Shown here: positions 36,899-49,600 of the stretch, one piece after another
Numbering within the stretch: position 1 is the first letter of the stretch
Layout of the letters: each line of letters begins with the position of its first letter
DNA from: Rhizopus arrhizus
Taxonomy: Eukaryota; Mucoromycota; Mucoromycetes; Mucorales; Rhizopodaceae
Direction: 5' to 3'
Assembly (NCBI GenBank): GCA_024220505.1
Contig: JAKZZE010000011.1
Coordinates: 1,612,001 to 1,676,000 of the forward strand
Length of the DNA: 64,000 bases
Notes under the pieces: model-generated
The model's database searches: none
What the model saw: the letters and a program-made list of their open reading frames with translations, nothing else
What the model was told of the DNA's origin: nothing
Position numbers and translations under genes: made by a program

Positions 36899-39800
36899 GT
36901 GAGGTCCAACACCTTTCTATAAGCCTTTGGAACGCGAATGGTCTTCGGACCACGACCGTTCATGAGGTCTTGTCTCATTGTCTCTCCTCTACTCTCCTTT
37001 TCATCACCGAGACTTGGCTTCTTTCCCCTTCTCTTCTTCCTACTGACTGGATGCAGTATCATGTGTATGGTGTTCCTGTACCTTCGGCCAACCGTGGTTC
37101 GATGGGTGTTACTGCTCTGGTCTCTCCTTCTTGTCCCTTTCCTGTCTCTCAACTTCCTTCACCGAATCGGTATACCCTTTCGTTGAAGGTTGGACCCTTT
37201 CGCATTCATTGTTTGTATGTTCCTCCTCCTCTTTCCAACTCTGAATTTGTAAATGTACTCTCCTCCATACCCTCCTTACCCAATACTTTTATTTGTGGCG
37301 ACTTTAATGCTCGTCTTGGTGACCTCACTGGTGATGCATTGGTCTCTCCTCGTGGTGCTGCTATGGCTCGCTGGCTTGCTGATCACTCCTTGACCGTTCT
37401 GAACGGCCCACTGGCTCATGGTATTCCTACCTGGGTCGGGTTTCGTGATGATCGAGAGATGAGTAGCATCATTGACATGTTTCTAACAAACGCGTCATTG
37501 ATGTCTCCTCGCCTTGACATCGCGTCTGACTTGTCTCTTGGTTCTGACCATCGTCTGCTGACCTTGTCTTTCTCATTTGCTCAGTCAAGTGCCCCTGGGT
37601 CATTGTCTGAAACATCTGATGCTACCATTCATCCTCGTCGATTATGGAACTTGTCTCGCCTTGGTGAACCTGATCCATGTCAGCTGTATCAAGATACATT
37701 TCGCTCGTCATCTGCTCCATTGCTTTCTCAACTGAAGAGGTTGGTTCAACACCCTCCTTCTTCACGTCCGCCTATTGACGACCTCAACGCGTCGCTCAAC
37801 TCAATCATCTACCGCTCTCTTGACTCTTCTGTCGGTGATCGTCCACCTCGTCCATCCCATTGGAAAAAGTACTGGACGCAACAACTTCAAGATGCTGCTG
37901 ACTTCCGCAACAGGTGCTACCGTAGATGGCGTCGTGCCTTTGGTATTGACAAAGTCTATTGGTGGCATCAACATCAACAAGCGAATAGTTCTTTCCGTCA
38001 AGCTGTTGCCACTGCCAGACGTCTCTCTTGGCAAGCATTTTGCAAGTCCCTCGAATCTGACTTTACGAAAGCCATCTCTAAAGTAAAACAACTCAAACGT
38101 CGTCACCTCACCTCATCATCATTCACTCATCCTGATGGTCCGGCTACGGCAGTGGAAGTAATGGCTCGTCACTTGGCTTCTGTTATGATGGTCACTTGCT
38201 TCCATCTGTCCGTCCGCCTGCTCCTCCTGATCCGTCTTCTCTTGGTTTGCCCTTTGGTCCTCCTGGTTCGTCTCCTTTGGTTGTCTCCCCTGGTGCTGCT
38301 ACTCATACTTCTATGTCTAATACTCATTCCACTCATTTCAACACTTCAATATTCTCGCCTGCAACATTGGCTTCACTTATCGGTCAACTGCCTACGCGCA
38401 AAGCTCCTGGTGCTGATCACATCAAGGCCGAGATGCTCAAGCCGATCAGTACTGACCTGTCATTCCTTCTTTCCTGGTTCTTTACACTCTGCTGTCAATG
38501 GTCCTATGTTCCTTCTCTCTGGCGACATGCTCAAGTCTATCCTATCTTCAAGAAAGGTGATTCATCACTTCCCTCAAACTACCGTCCAATATCACTCACA
38601 TCAATATTCCGCAAGCTACTTGAGCTGTCGCTCTCTCCATGGTTGTCCTCTGTCTCTCCCCCTCTTGACCTCGCTCAAGGTGGTTTCCGTCCTCGTCGAT
38701 CTGCTCTAGATCAGGCTCTGTGTCTACATGAGCTAATACAATCGTACTATCGTCGATCTCATCGTTTTCCTGTGGTTGCATTCCTGGATATCAAGTCGGC
38801 CTACGATACCGTCGACCGGCGTGTTATCTGGGATGCTCTCTCTCGCTCTGGTGCTGGTTCCTCTCCTTGTTTGCCTCTCTTGGTCCATCTCTTTGATGAT
38901 GTCTCGGTGTCTGTCTTGGTGTCAAATCACTCGTCCGCTCCTTTTTCTCCTGTCACCGGTGTCTTGCAAGGTTCTGTTCTCAGTCCTCACTTGTACTCGG
39001 TGTACATCAATACATTACCTTCCTTACTTCGTCAAGCTGCTGCTCCTGCTACTCATTTGGTTCCCTGCTCTGGTTCTGCTGCTGCTGGTATGGTCCCAGT
39101 CAACTCTCTCCTCTTTGCTGACGATGTCGCAGTCATTGGCTCGGCAAAGTCAGTAAAAGAGATGCTCAAGCTTTGTGAAGAACATTCGCTGTCTCTGGGT
39201 TATCGATGGAACCCAACAAAATGTGCGGTGCTCAACCACCCACCATCATCGTCTTCCTCGTCTTCTCTTCCGTCTTTGTCTGATCGCCTCCAGTTGTACG
39301 GTACTCCTCTGCCTTTGGTGGATGAGTTCGTATACCTTGGAGTGCCCTTCGTCAAGTCTGGTCTCTCTGCTCCTTCCTTGGTTTCTCTTCGGTCTCCTGG
39401 TGTCCTCAAGGTCATGGCTATTCTAAACAAGATTGGTGTCAACCGTCAAGGTTTCTCTCTGCTGCTCTGCTCTCGACTGTATGCTACCTTTGTTCGCCCG
39501 AAGTTTGAGTATGGCCTAGCCATATCTCGGCTGACGGCAACTGATCTCAAGTCTATAGAAAATCTACAAGATCGCTGTCTCCGTCTCTTGGTTGGTGGTC
39601 ATCGTACCTCTTCTACCACCATTATCAAGCATCTCACTACTTTGCCATCTATGCGTCATCGTGTAGATGTGCTTACAACTCGCTACTGTCTTCGTGCTCG
39701 TTCTCTTCCTGCTTCTTGCCTGCTGTCTCTCTTGTCATCAACGCTTCCAGTGTCACTAATCAAGATCCATCTTGAAAAGAATCCGCTCTTCTTGGCTCTG

Positions 39801-40310
39801 CCTTCTCCTCTTCCGTCCTCCGATGCTCGGCTCAAGACCTTCTTTCGCCAGTATCGTGAGCGTCAAGTCACTTCACTCGTCACCTCCACTACCCAGGTTC
39901 TCTTACGCGCATGTCGCCCTGCTCTGGTGGTTGATCCCATCTTATACGTTCCTGCTACTCGTGCAGAACGCTCTCTCTTGGTTCGTTGGCGTCTTGGCTG
40001 GCTGCCAGGTAAGCCTGAAGATTGTCCTTGTGGACGTGATCGTCGCTCTCGCCGTCACTTCCTCGAGTGTGATTTGATCCCGTCCTTCCTTTGGTCTGAT
40101 CTGCCTCGCTGTTCTCCTGGGTCCTACCCTATAGACTTTGCTCTTTCCTCGTTGCCTCTTGGTCGCTCAGCTCGCTGTCCTCCTTGGTGGTCTTCTCTTC
40201 TGTTAATGCTCTGGCACATCCAACGCCTCTGCCGTCCTGATAGCTTCTATGCTATTGACTCTTCTCCTGGTGCCTTATGGTATTCTAGCTCTTCTCGTAA
40301 CTCTGACTGA
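36895..40310 (+). pseudogene. LINE ORF2, unit C, frameshifted in the linker
   Basis: The endonuclease half is open (36895 to about 38183). A T is missing in tctgttatgatgg (38180-38192), compared with tctgtttatgatgg in unit B. The reverse transcriptase and zinc finger half continues in another frame (38196-40310). In the original frame translation runs on to 38709 with unrelated residues. Linker and RT end are type 2. Confidence 0.9.
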
Positions 40311-40790
40311 AACCCTTCTTTGTCTGTCTCCTGCTGATCCCCCACGGAAGTAAAGCCATCAAAGTTCCTTACCGTTGGGTTGTGACAGTAGGTCAGCTAA
40401 GTTGTGGAAGTAGGCAGTCAATCTGATCTTTTACTTTATCTTTTTTTTGGAGTTTTTCTGTTTCTCAGGCTCCTTTTTTTGTACTTATTCTTTTTTCTTT
40501 GTACTTGAAGATGCAACAATGACTTTTTAGTCGCCTGCAATATATCTTCGTAATTAAATAAAAACAAAATCTTTAACCTGAGCTAAGCGACCACCTTTCT
40601 TTCGCTCTTCCGACCGTTACACAAGGTAGACGACGCGTAATCAACTTTGAACCCGATTATCTCACCCAATACTATACATCCATCAACCGTTTTACTATCA
40701 AAAAATTCGCCTAATTTTTCTCTACAAGATATATTTTTTTCAAGTTCATAACTCCTTTTCTTGCAATTTTCGACATCTTCGACATTACCC

Positions 40791-41777
40791 ATGTCAACTA
40801 ATCCCGGTCTTAACATTTCACCCATCTCAACAGATGGCGTTGCAAATGTCGACATTTCCAATATTCCAAATATTCAAGAAACTTTACACTATTTGTTAAA
40901 CACCGTTACTGCACTACAACAAGAAGTTTCGACACATGCTAGTGTCATTGCTGAACTTTCTGCTCTGCGCACTGAAAATGCGTCTTTAAAATCCAAAATT
41001 GCGACTTTAGAAGCGCAATTGGCTTCATCTTCTTCTCCTTCTGTCGCTTCTGCTGTTTCTGCCTCTGTTCCTGCTGCTAAACCAACTTCTTTGGCTGCAC
41101 AAAATGTTTCGCCTGCTGTCCAAGCTACATACTCTGCTGTTGCTGCTCGTCCTGCTGTTCGTTCTCCATCTAAAAAGCGCAAATTGGCTGCTAGTCGCGC
41201 TTTCCAACCCATTGATCCCGATGCCCCACGCGGTTTTAAATACTTGTATCTCAATCGCAATCGTAAGTTAACTCGCTCTGAGATTCGAAGAAATCTTCGC
41301 TTGCTTGGTCTGGACTTGTCTCGTGTCCTCGATGTCTGTTTCCCTGGCCCCAAGGCTATTGGTCTTTTGGTCCATGTTCAGTATGTGCCAGAGGTGATCT
41401 CTCTGCTCGCTACTGCAAAGGTTCCGTTGGTTGACGGTTTTGATCCCCTGGATCCCGTCAACTTGGCTGATCCTGAGCTTCAGCACCTCTCCCTATCTGC
41501 AAAGGCGGATAAGTGTGCTGAACTTCACTACTCCCGCTGTTGTCGTGCTCTTTCTCGTCTTGGTGCTGGTCGTCCCCATTTGGTCGCCCCAGTAGGTAAG
41601 TATTTCTCTTCCCATGGCTGGATCGATGACGACTCCTTGAGTCAGATTCTTTCTGAGCTTCCCCCTTCCTCTTTTGCTTCTCGTGGTAGAGATCCAGGCG
41701 CTGCTTTCCGTGGTGACACGGTCATGTCAGATGCTTTGGCCTCTGATTCCGCTAGTGCTGGATCACACTCATTATGA
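40791..41777 (+). CDS. LINE ORF1, unit D (second subtype)
   Basis: 328 residues, nearly identical to unit B's ORF1 (MSTNPGLNIS start at 40791). Coiled coil, PSKKRKL signal and RRM-like domain are complete. Confidence 0.85.
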   Translation: MSTNPGLNISPISTDGVANVDISNIPNIQETLHYLLNTVTALQQEVSTHASVIAELSALRTENASLKSKIATLEAQLASSSSPSVASAVSASVPAAKPTSLAAQNVSPAVQATYSAVAARPAVRSPSKKRKLAASRAFQPIDPDAPRGFKYLYLNRNRKLTRSEIRRNLRLLGLDLSRVLDVCFPGPKAIGLLVHVQYVPEVISLLATAKVPLVDGFDPLDPVNLADPELQHLSLSAKADKCAELHYSRCCRALSRLGAGRPHLVAPVGKYFSSHGWIDDDSLSQILSELPPSSFASRGRDPGAAFRGDTVMSDALASDSASAGSHSL

Positions 41778-44700
41778 GTGAGGTCCAACACCTTTGTATA
41801 AGCCTTTGGAACGCGAATGGTCTTCGGACCACGACCGTTCATGAAGTCCTGTCTCATTGCTTATCCTCCACACTCCTTTTTATTACCGAGACTTGGCTTC
41901 TTTCCCCTTCTCTCCTTCCCACTGACTGGATGCAGTATCATGTGTATGGTGTTCCTGTACCTTCGGCCAACCGTGGTTCGATGGGTGTTACTGCTCTGGT
42001 CTCTCCTTCTTGTCCCTTTCCTGTCTCTCAACTTCCTTCACCGAATCGGTATACCCTTTCGTTGAAGGTCGGACCCTTTCGCATTCATTGTTTGTATGTT
42101 CCTCCTCCTCTTTCCAACTCTGAATTTGTAAATGTACTTTCCTCCATCCCCTCCTTACCCAATACTTTTATTTGTGGCGACTTTAATGCTCGTCTTGGTG
42201 ACCTCACTGGTGATGCATTGGTCTCTCCTCGTGGTGCTGCTATGGCTCGCTGGCTTGCTGATCGCTCCTTGACCGTTCTGAACGGCCCACTGGCTCATGG
42301 TATTCCTACCTGGGTCGGGTTTCGTGATGATCGAGAGATGAGTAGCATCATTGACATGTTTTTAACAAACGCGTCATTGATGTCTCCTCGCCTTGACATC
42401 GCGTCTGACTTGTCTCTTGGTTCTGATCATCGTCTACTCACGCTGTCTTTTTCATTTACTCAGTCAAGTGCCTCTGAGTCATTGTCTGATATACCTGATA
42501 CCACTCTACATCCTCGTCGATTATGGAACTTGTCTCGCCTTGGTGAACCTGATCCATGTCAGCTGTATCAAGATACATTTCGTACGTCCTCTGCTCCTTT
42601 GCTTTCTCAACTGAAAAGGTTGGTTCAACACCCTCCTTCTTCACGTCCACCTATTGACGACCTCAACGCGTCGCTCAACAACATAATCTACAGCTCTCTT
42701 GACTCTTCTGTCGGTGATCGTCCTCCTCGTCCTTCGCATTGGAAAAAGTACTGGACACAACAACTTCAAGATGCTGCTGATTTCCGCAACCGGTGCTACC
42801 GTAGATGGCGTCGTGCCTTTGGCATCGACAAAGTCTATTGGTGGCATCAACATCAACACGCAAATGTTTCTTTCCGTCAAGCTGTGGCCAATGCCAAGCG
42901 TCTGTCCTGGCAAGCATTTTGCAAGTCTCTCGAATCTGACTTCACTAAAGCCGTTTCCAAAGTCAAGCAACTCAATCGACGACATCAGTCATCATCGTCG
43001 TTTTCCCATCCTGATGGTCCATCTAAGGCAGTGGAGGTAATGGCTAGTCACTTGGCTTCGGTCTTTGATGGCAGTCTTCTACCTTCCACTCGCCCACCAC
43101 CTCCGTCATCTCCATCCTCTCTTGGTTTGCCTCTTGGTCTCCATGGTTCGTCTCCCTCTGGTTCGTTTCCCTCTGGTTCCGCTGGTTCTCCTGGTCCTTC
43201 AAATTCTCTCTTCGCTCCTTTAACTATTCACATGTACATCGGTCAGCTCCCTACTCGTAAAGCTCCTGGTGCTGATCACATCAAGGCCGAGATGCTCAAG
43301 CCGATCAGTACTGACCTGTCATTCATTCTTTCCTGGTTCTTTACTCTATGCTATCAATGGTCCTATGTTCCTTCTCTGTGGCGACATGCTCAAGTTTATC
43401 CCATTTTCAAGAAAGGTGATTCATCACTTCCCTCAAACTACCGTCCAATCTCACTCACATCTGTATTCCGCAAGCTACTTGAGCTGTCGCTGTCTCCATG
43501 GTTGTCCTCTGCATCTCCTCCTCTTGACCTTGCTCAAGGTGGTTTCCGTCCTCGTCGATCTGCCCTGGATCAGGCTCTGTGTCTACATGAACTGATACAA
43601 TCATATTACCGTCGTTCTCATCGGTTTCCTGTGGTGGCATTCCTGGATATCAAGTCGGCCTACGATACCGTCGACCGGCGTGTTATCTGGGATGCTCTCT
43701 CTCGTTCTGGTGCTGGTTCATCTCCTTGTCTGCCTCTCTTGGTCCATCTTTTTGATGATGTCTCGGTGTCTGTCCTGGTGTCAAACCATTCTTCTGCTGC
43801 TTTCTCTCCTGTCACCGGTGTCTTGCAAGGTTCTGTTCTCAGTCCTCACTTGTACTCGGTGTACATCAATACATTACCTGCTCTCCTCCGTCAAGTCGCT
43901 GCTCCTGCTACCCATTTGGTTCCCTCCTCTGGTTCTGCTGATGCTGGTATGGTCCCAGTGAACTCTCTCCTCTTTGCTGACGATGTCGCAGTCATTGGCT
44001 CGGCAAAGTCAGTCAAAGAGATGCTCAAGCTTTGCGAACAACATTCACTGTCTCTGGGTTATCGATGGAACCCAACAAAATGTGCGGTGCTCAACCATCC
44101 ACCATTGTCATCTTCTTCGTCTTCCTCTGATCGCCTCCAGTTGTACGGTACTCCTCTGCCTTTGGTGGATGAGTTCGTATACCTTGGAGTGCCCTTCGTC
44201 AAGTCTGGTCTCTCTGCTCCTTCCTTGGTTTCTCTTCGGTCTCCTGGTGTACTCAAGGTTATGGCTATTTTAAACAAGATTGGTGTCAACCGTCAAGGTT
44301 TCTCTCTTCTGCTCTGCTCACGCATCTATGCTACCTTTGTTCGCCCGAAGTTTGAGTATGGCCTAGCCATATCTCGGCTGACGGCAACCGACCTCAAATC
44401 TATAGAAAATCTGCAAGATCGCTGTCTTCGTCTCTTGGTTGGTGGTCATCGTACCTCTTCTACAACAATCATCAAGCATATTACCACGCTGCCATCTATG
44501 CGTCATCGTGTAGATGTGCTTACAACTCGCTACTGTCTTCGTGCTCGCTCTCTCCCTGCTTCTTGCTTGCTGTCTCTGCTGTCAACAACGCTACCTGTCT
44601 CTCGTATCAAGGTTCATCTTGAAAAGAATCCGCTCTTCTTGGCTCTGCCTTCTCCTCTTCCGTCCTCCGATGCTCGGCTCAAGACCTTCTTTCGCCAGTA

Positions 44701-45157
44701 TCGTGAGCGTCAAGTCACGTCTATTGTCACCTCCACTACCCAGGTTCTCCTACGCGCATGTCGCCCTGCTCTGGTGGTTGATCCCGTTCTTTACGTTCCT
44801 GCAACCCGTGCAGAACGCTCTCTCTTGGTTCGTTGGCGTCTTGGCTGGCTGCCAGGTAAGCCTGAAGACTGTCCTTGTGGCCGTGATCGTCGTTCCCGTC
44901 GCCACTTTCTTGAGTGCGATTTGATCCCGTCTTTCCTTTGGTCTGACCTTCCTCGCTGTCCTCCTGGGTCTTATCCCATTGACTTTGCTCTTTCCTCGTT
45001 GCCTCTTGGTCGCTCAGCTCGCTGTCCTCCTTGGTGGTCTTCTCTTCTGTTAATGCTCTGGCACATCCAACGCCTCTGCCGTCCTGATAGCTTCTATGCT
45101 ATTGACTCTTCTCCTGGTGCCTTATGGTATTCTAGCTCTTCTCGTAACTCTGACTGA
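41774..45157 (+). CDS. LINE ORF2, unit D
   Basis: 1127 residues, uninterrupted. Endonuclease (WNANG, GDFNAR, SDH), reverse transcriptase (FADD) and the CPCG...HFLEC finger are all present. The linker (STRPPPPSSPSSLGLPLGLH) is that of A, E, F and G. From STDLSFILSWFFTLCYQ onward the sequence matches the B, C, H type, including NPTKCAVLNHPP and LKSIENLQDRCLRLL. It is a chimera that keeps the frame. Confidence 0.93.
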   Translation: MSEVQHLCISLWNANGLRTTTVHEVLSHCLSSTLLFITETWLLSPSLLPTDWMQYHVYGVPVPSANRGSMGVTALVSPSCPFPVSQLPSPNRYTLSLKVGPFRIHCLYVPPPLSNSEFVNVLSSIPSLPNTFICGDFNARLGDLTGDALVSPRGAAMARWLADRSLTVLNGPLAHGIPTWVGFRDDREMSSIIDMFLTNASLMSPRLDIASDLSLGSDHRLLTLSFSFTQSSASESLSDIPDTTLHPRRLWNLSRLGEPDPCQLYQDTFRTSSAPLLSQLKRLVQHPPSSRPPIDDLNASLNNIIYSSLDSSVGDRPPRPSHWKKYWTQQLQDAADFRNRCYRRWRRAFGIDKVYWWHQHQHANVSFRQAVANAKRLSWQAFCKSLESDFTKAVSKVKQLNRRHQSSSSFSHPDGPSKAVEVMASHLASVFDGSLLPSTRPPPPSSPSSLGLPLGLHGSSPSGSFPSGSAGSPGPSNSLFAPLTIHMYIGQLPTRKAPGADHIKAEMLKPISTDLSFILSWFFTLCYQWSYVPSLWRHAQVYPIFKKGDSSLPSNYRPISLTSVFRKLLELSLSPWLSSASPPLDLAQGGFRPRRSALDQALCLHELIQSYYRRSHRFPVVAFLDIKSAYDTVDRRVIWDALSRSGAGSSPCLPLLVHLFDDVSVSVLVSNHSSAAFSPVTGVLQGSVLSPHLYSVYINTLPALLRQVAAPATHLVPSSGSADAGMVPVNSLLFADDVAVIGSAKSVKEMLKLCEQHSLSLGYRWNPTKCAVLNHPPLSSSSSSSDRLQLYGTPLPLVDEFVYLGVPFVKSGLSAPSLVSLRSPGVLKVMAILNKIGVNRQGFSLLLCSRIYATFVRPKFEYGLAISRLTATDLKSIENLQDRCLRLLVGGHRTSSTTIIKHITTLPSMRHRVDVLTTRYCLRARSLPASCLLSLLSTTLPVSRIKVHLEKNPLFLALPSPLPSSDARLKTFFRQYRERQVTSIVTSTTQVLLRACRPALVVDPVLYVPATRAERSLLVRWRLGWLPGKPEDCPCGRDRRSRRHFLECDLIPSFLWSDLPRCPPGSYPIDFALSSLPLGRSARCPPWWSSLLLMLWHIQRLCRPDSFYAIDSSPGALWYSSSSRNSD

Positions 45158-45629
45158 AACCCTTCTTTGTCTGTCTCCTGCTGATCCCCCACGGAAGTAA
45201 AGCCATCAAAGTTCCTTACCGTTGGGCTGTGACAGTAGGTCAGCTAAGTTGTGGAAGTAGGCAACAAATCTGATCTTTTTACTTTATCTTTTTTTTGGAG
45301 TTTTTCTGTTTCTCAGGCTCCTTTTTTTGTACTTATTCTTTTTTCTTTGTACTTGAAGATGCAACAATGACTTTTTAGTCGCCTGCAATATATCTTCGTA
45401 ATTAAATAAAAACAAAATCTTTAACCTGAGCTAAGCGACCACCTTTCTTTCGCTCTTCCGACCGTTACACAAGGTATAGTACGCGTAATCAACTTTGAAC
45501 TCAAATATCTCTGCGAATACGATACATCCATCCACCGTTTTAATACCAAAATAATCGTCGTATTTTTCTCTACAACCTATATTTTTTTCAACTCGATTGC
45601 TGTATTTTTCACTATTTTCGACATTTCTC

Positions 45630-46634
45630 ATGTCTCAACAATCTGGCTCCCCCATTTCGCTCATCTCGCAAGATGGAGTGGCAAATGTCAACATTCCAAA
45701 CCCTTCTGACATGCAACAAGCTTTGCAATATTTATTGCACAACTTCCAAACCCTCCAGCAACGTGTTTCAACACACGATGACTTATTTGCTGAACTGACT
45801 GCTTTACGCAGTGAAAATGCTACTTTGAAGGCGAAAATCGCCTCACTCGAATCTCAACTTCCCGCTGGCGCTGACGTCAACCGTTCTTCTGCTTTTTCCT
45901 CTTTGGCTTCCGACCCGGTTACCATACGTGCACCCCAAGATGCACCCCAAACGAACAATGCAACCTATAGTTCTATTGCTGCCAAGGCTGCTGCTACTAC
46001 TACTACTACTACCCGTCGCCCACCTAGCAAGAAGCGAAAGCTTGCTGCTAGTCGTCCCTTCCAACCTGTGGATCCTTCTGCTCCTCGTGGTTTTGAATAC
46101 CTGTACTTGCACCGTAACCGTAAGCTCACCCGTGCTGAAGTTAGACGCAACTTGCGTCTACTTGGTCTTGACCTCTCTCGTCTGCTTGATATCTGCTTCC
46201 CTGGACCCAAGGTCATTGGTCTATTGGTTCATGTTCTTTACAAAGAAGAGGTGATCTCTCTTCTATCCACAGCCAAGGTTCCGTTGGTTGACGGTTTTGA
46301 TCCTCTGGATCCTATCAACTTGGCGGATCCTGAGCTCCAGCATCTTTCATCGGCTGACAAGGCTAATGAATGTGCTGAGCTTCAGTTCACTCGCTGCTCC
46401 CGTGCTCTCTCTCGTCTTGGTGCCGGTCGTGCTCACCTGGTGGGTCCCGTAGGTAAGTACTTTTCTTCCAAGGGTTGGATCGATGAGGACTCTTTGAGTC
46501 AGATTCTGTCCTCCCTTCCCCCTTCCTCTTTTGCTTCTCGTGGTCGTGACCCAGGCGCTGCTTTCCGTGGTGACACGGTCATGTCAGATGCTTTGGCCTC
46601 TGATTCCGCTAGTGCTGGATCACACTCATTATGA
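45630..46634 (+). CDS. LINE ORF1, unit E
   Basis: 334 residues from the ATG at 45630 (MSQQSGSPIS). Coiled coil of the unit C type, PPSKKRKL signal and RRM-like half complete. It ends in the ATGA overlap. Confidence 0.85.
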   Translation: MSQQSGSPISLISQDGVANVNIPNPSDMQQALQYLLHNFQTLQQRVSTHDDLFAELTALRSENATLKAKIASLESQLPAGADVNRSSAFSSLASDPVTIRAPQDAPQTNNATYSSIAAKAAATTTTTTRRPPSKKRKLAASRPFQPVDPSAPRGFEYLYLHRNRKLTRAEVRRNLRLLGLDLSRLLDICFPGPKVIGLLVHVLYKEEVISLLSTAKVPLVDGFDPLDPINLADPELQHLSSADKANECAELQFTRCSRALSRLGAGRAHLVGPVGKYFSSKGWIDEDSLSQILSSLPPSSFASRGRDPGAAFRGDTVMSDALASDSASAGSHSL

Positions 46635-49600
46635 GTGAGGTCCAACACCTTTCTATAAGCCTTTGGAACGCGAATGGTCTTCGGACCACGACCGTTCATG
46701 AGGTCTTGTCTCATTGTCTCTCCTCTACTCTCCTTTTCATCACCGAGACTTGGCTTCTTTCCCCTTCTCTTCTTCCCACTGACTGGATGCAGTATCATGT
46801 GTATGGTGTTCCTGTACCTTCGGCCAACCGTGGTTCGATGGGCGTTACTGCTCTGGTCTCTCCTTCTTGTCCCTTTCCTGTCTCTCAACTTCCTTCGCCG
46901 AATCGGTATACCCTTTCGTTGAAGGTCGGACCGTTTCGCATTCACTGTTTGTATGTTCCTCCTCCTCTTTCCAACTCTGAATTCATTAATGTACTCTCTT
47001 CTATCCCCTCATTACCCAACTCTTTCATTTGTGGCGACTTCAATGCTCGTCTTGGTGACCTCACTGGTGATGCATTGGTCTCTCCTCGTGGTGCTGCTAT
47101 GGCTCGCTGGCTTGCTGATCGTTCCTTGACCGTTCTGAACGGCCCACTGGCTCATGGTATTCCTACCTGGGTCGGGTTTCGTGATGATCGAGAGATGAGT
47201 AGCATCATTGACATGTTTTTAACAAACGCGTCATTGATGTCTCCTCGCCTTGACATCGCGTCTGACTTGTCTCTTGGTTCTGACCATCGTCTACTAACGC
47301 TGTCATTTTCTTTTGCTCAGTCAAGTGCCTCTGAGTCTATGTCTGATACCAATGATACCACACTACATCCTCGTCGACTATGGAACTTGTCTCGCCTTGG
47401 TGAACCTGATCCATGTCAGCTGTATCAAGATACATTTCGCTCGTCCTCTGCTCCATTGCTTTCTCAACTGAAGAGGTTGGTTCAACACCCTCCTTCTTCA
47501 TGTCCGCCTATTGACGACCTCAACGCGTCGCTCAACAACATCATCTACCGCTCTCTTGACTCTTCTGTCGGTGATCGTCCTCCTCGTCCATCGCATTGGA
47601 AAAAGTACTGGACGCAACAACTTCAAGATGCTGCTGATTTCCGCAACAGGTGCTACCGTAGATGGCGTCGTGCCTTTGGCATCGACAAAGTCTATTGGTG
47701 GCATCAACATCAACAAGCGAATACCTCTTTCCGTCAAGCTGTGGCCAATGCCAAACGTCTGTCCTGGCAAGCATTTTGCAAGTCTCTCGAATCTGACTTC
47801 ACTAAAGCCGTTTCCAAAGTCAAGCAACTCAATCGACGACATCAGTCATCATCGTCGTTTTCCCATCCTGATGGCCCGTCTAAGGCAGTGGAGGTAATGG
47901 CTAGTCACTTGGCTTCGGTCTTTGATGGCAGTCTTCTACCTTCCACTCGCCCACCACCTCCTCCATCTTCATCCTCTCTTGGTTTGCCTCTTGGTCTCCA
48001 TGGTTCATCTCCTTCTGGTTCGTTTCCCTCTGGTTCCTCTGGTTCTCCTGGTCCTTCAAATTCTCTCTTCGCTCCTTTAACTATTCACATGTATATCGGT
48101 CAGCTCCCTACTCGTAAAGCTCCTGGTGCTGATCACATCAAGGCCGAGATGCTCAAGCCGATCAGTACTGACCTCTCCCACTTGCTGTCTTGGTTCTTTT
48201 CCTTGTGCTGTCAATGGTCTTACGTTCCTTCTCTCTGGCGGCATGCTCAAGTCTATCCAATCTTCAAGAAAGGTGATCCTTCGCTGCCGTCCAATTATCG
48301 ACCGATCTCACTGACCTCGGTGTTCAGAAAGCTCCTTGAGCTTAGTCTCGCTCCATGGTTGTCTTCTGTCTCTCCTCCCCTTGACCTCGCTCAAGGTGGT
48401 TTCCGTCCTCGTCGCTCAGCTCTTGATCAAGCCCTATGCCTTCATGAGCTGATGCAGTCTTACTATCGTCGATCTCATCGTTTTCCTGTGGTTGCATTCC
48501 TGGATATCAAGTCGGCCTACGATACCGTCGACCGGCGTGTTATCTGGGATGCTCTCTCTCGTTCTGGTGCTGGTTCGTCTCCTTGTCTGCCTCTCTTGGT
48601 CCATCTCTTTGATGATGTCTCGGTGTCTGTCTTGGTGTCAAACCATTCTTCTGCTGCTTTCTCTCCTGTCACCGGTGTCTTGCAAGGTTCTGTTCTCAGT
48701 CCTCACTTGTACTCGGTGTACATCAATACTCTTCCTGCTTTACTTCGTCAAGTCGCTGCTCCTGCCACCCATTTGGTTCCCTCCTCTGGTTCTGCTGATG
48801 CTGGTATGGTCCCAGTGAACTCTCTCCTCTTTGCTGACGATGTCGCAGTCATTGGCTCGGCAAAGTCAGTCAAAGAGATGCTTCAGCTCTGTGAAGAACA
48901 CTCCCTGTCTCTTGGCTATCGTTGGAATCCTCTGAAGTGTGCGGTGCTCAACCACCCCACTTCCTCTTCATCATCATCTGGTTCAACCCAATTAAGCCTC
49001 TATGGTACTTCTCTGCCCTTGGTCGACAAGTTCGTATACCTTGGTATGCCTTTTGTCAAGACTGGTCTCTCTGCTGCTTCGGTGCTCCCTCTTCGTTCTC
49101 CTGGTGTTCTCCAGTTAATGGGTATTCTCAACAAGATTGGCGTGAACCGTCAAGGTTTTTCTCTGCTACTGTGTGCTCGGATCTATGCTACTTTTGTCCG
49201 CCCAAAATTCGAATATGGTCTCGCCATTTCCAAGTTTTCTGCTGCTCAAGTCAAAGATATCGACCGTTTACAAGACCGATGCCTTCGTATGATGGTTGGT
49301 GGTCATGCCACCTCCTCTACGTTGGTTATCAAACATACGACAACCTTGCCGTCTATGCACCACCGCATAGATGTGCTTACCACTCGTTTCTGCCTTCGTG
49401 CTCGCTCTCTACCTGGTTCTTGCCTGCTGTCTCTCCTGTCGTCAACGCTGCCTGTCTCTCGAATCAAGATCCATCTTGACAAGAATCCGCTCTTCTTGGC
49501 ATTGCCTTCTCCTCCTCCGTCCTCCGATGCTCGGCTCAAGACCTTCTTTCGCCAGTATCGTGAGCGTCAAGTCATCACTCTCGTCACCTCCACTACCCAG

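Larger units (their letters stand above)
35706..40577 (+). mobile_element. LINE unit C (ORF2 frameshifted)
   Basis: A full-length 4872-bp unit of the first 5' subtype, bounded by target copies at 35690 and 40578. ORF1 is open. ORF2 lost one base near 38183. Confidence 0.92.
40594..45425 (+). mobile_element. LINE unit D (both ORFs open)
   Basis: A 4832-bp unit of the second 5' subtype with intact ORF1 and ORF2. ORF2 has a type 1 linker but a type 2 reverse transcriptase end, with the switch near 43310. It is a candidate active copy. Confidence 0.93.
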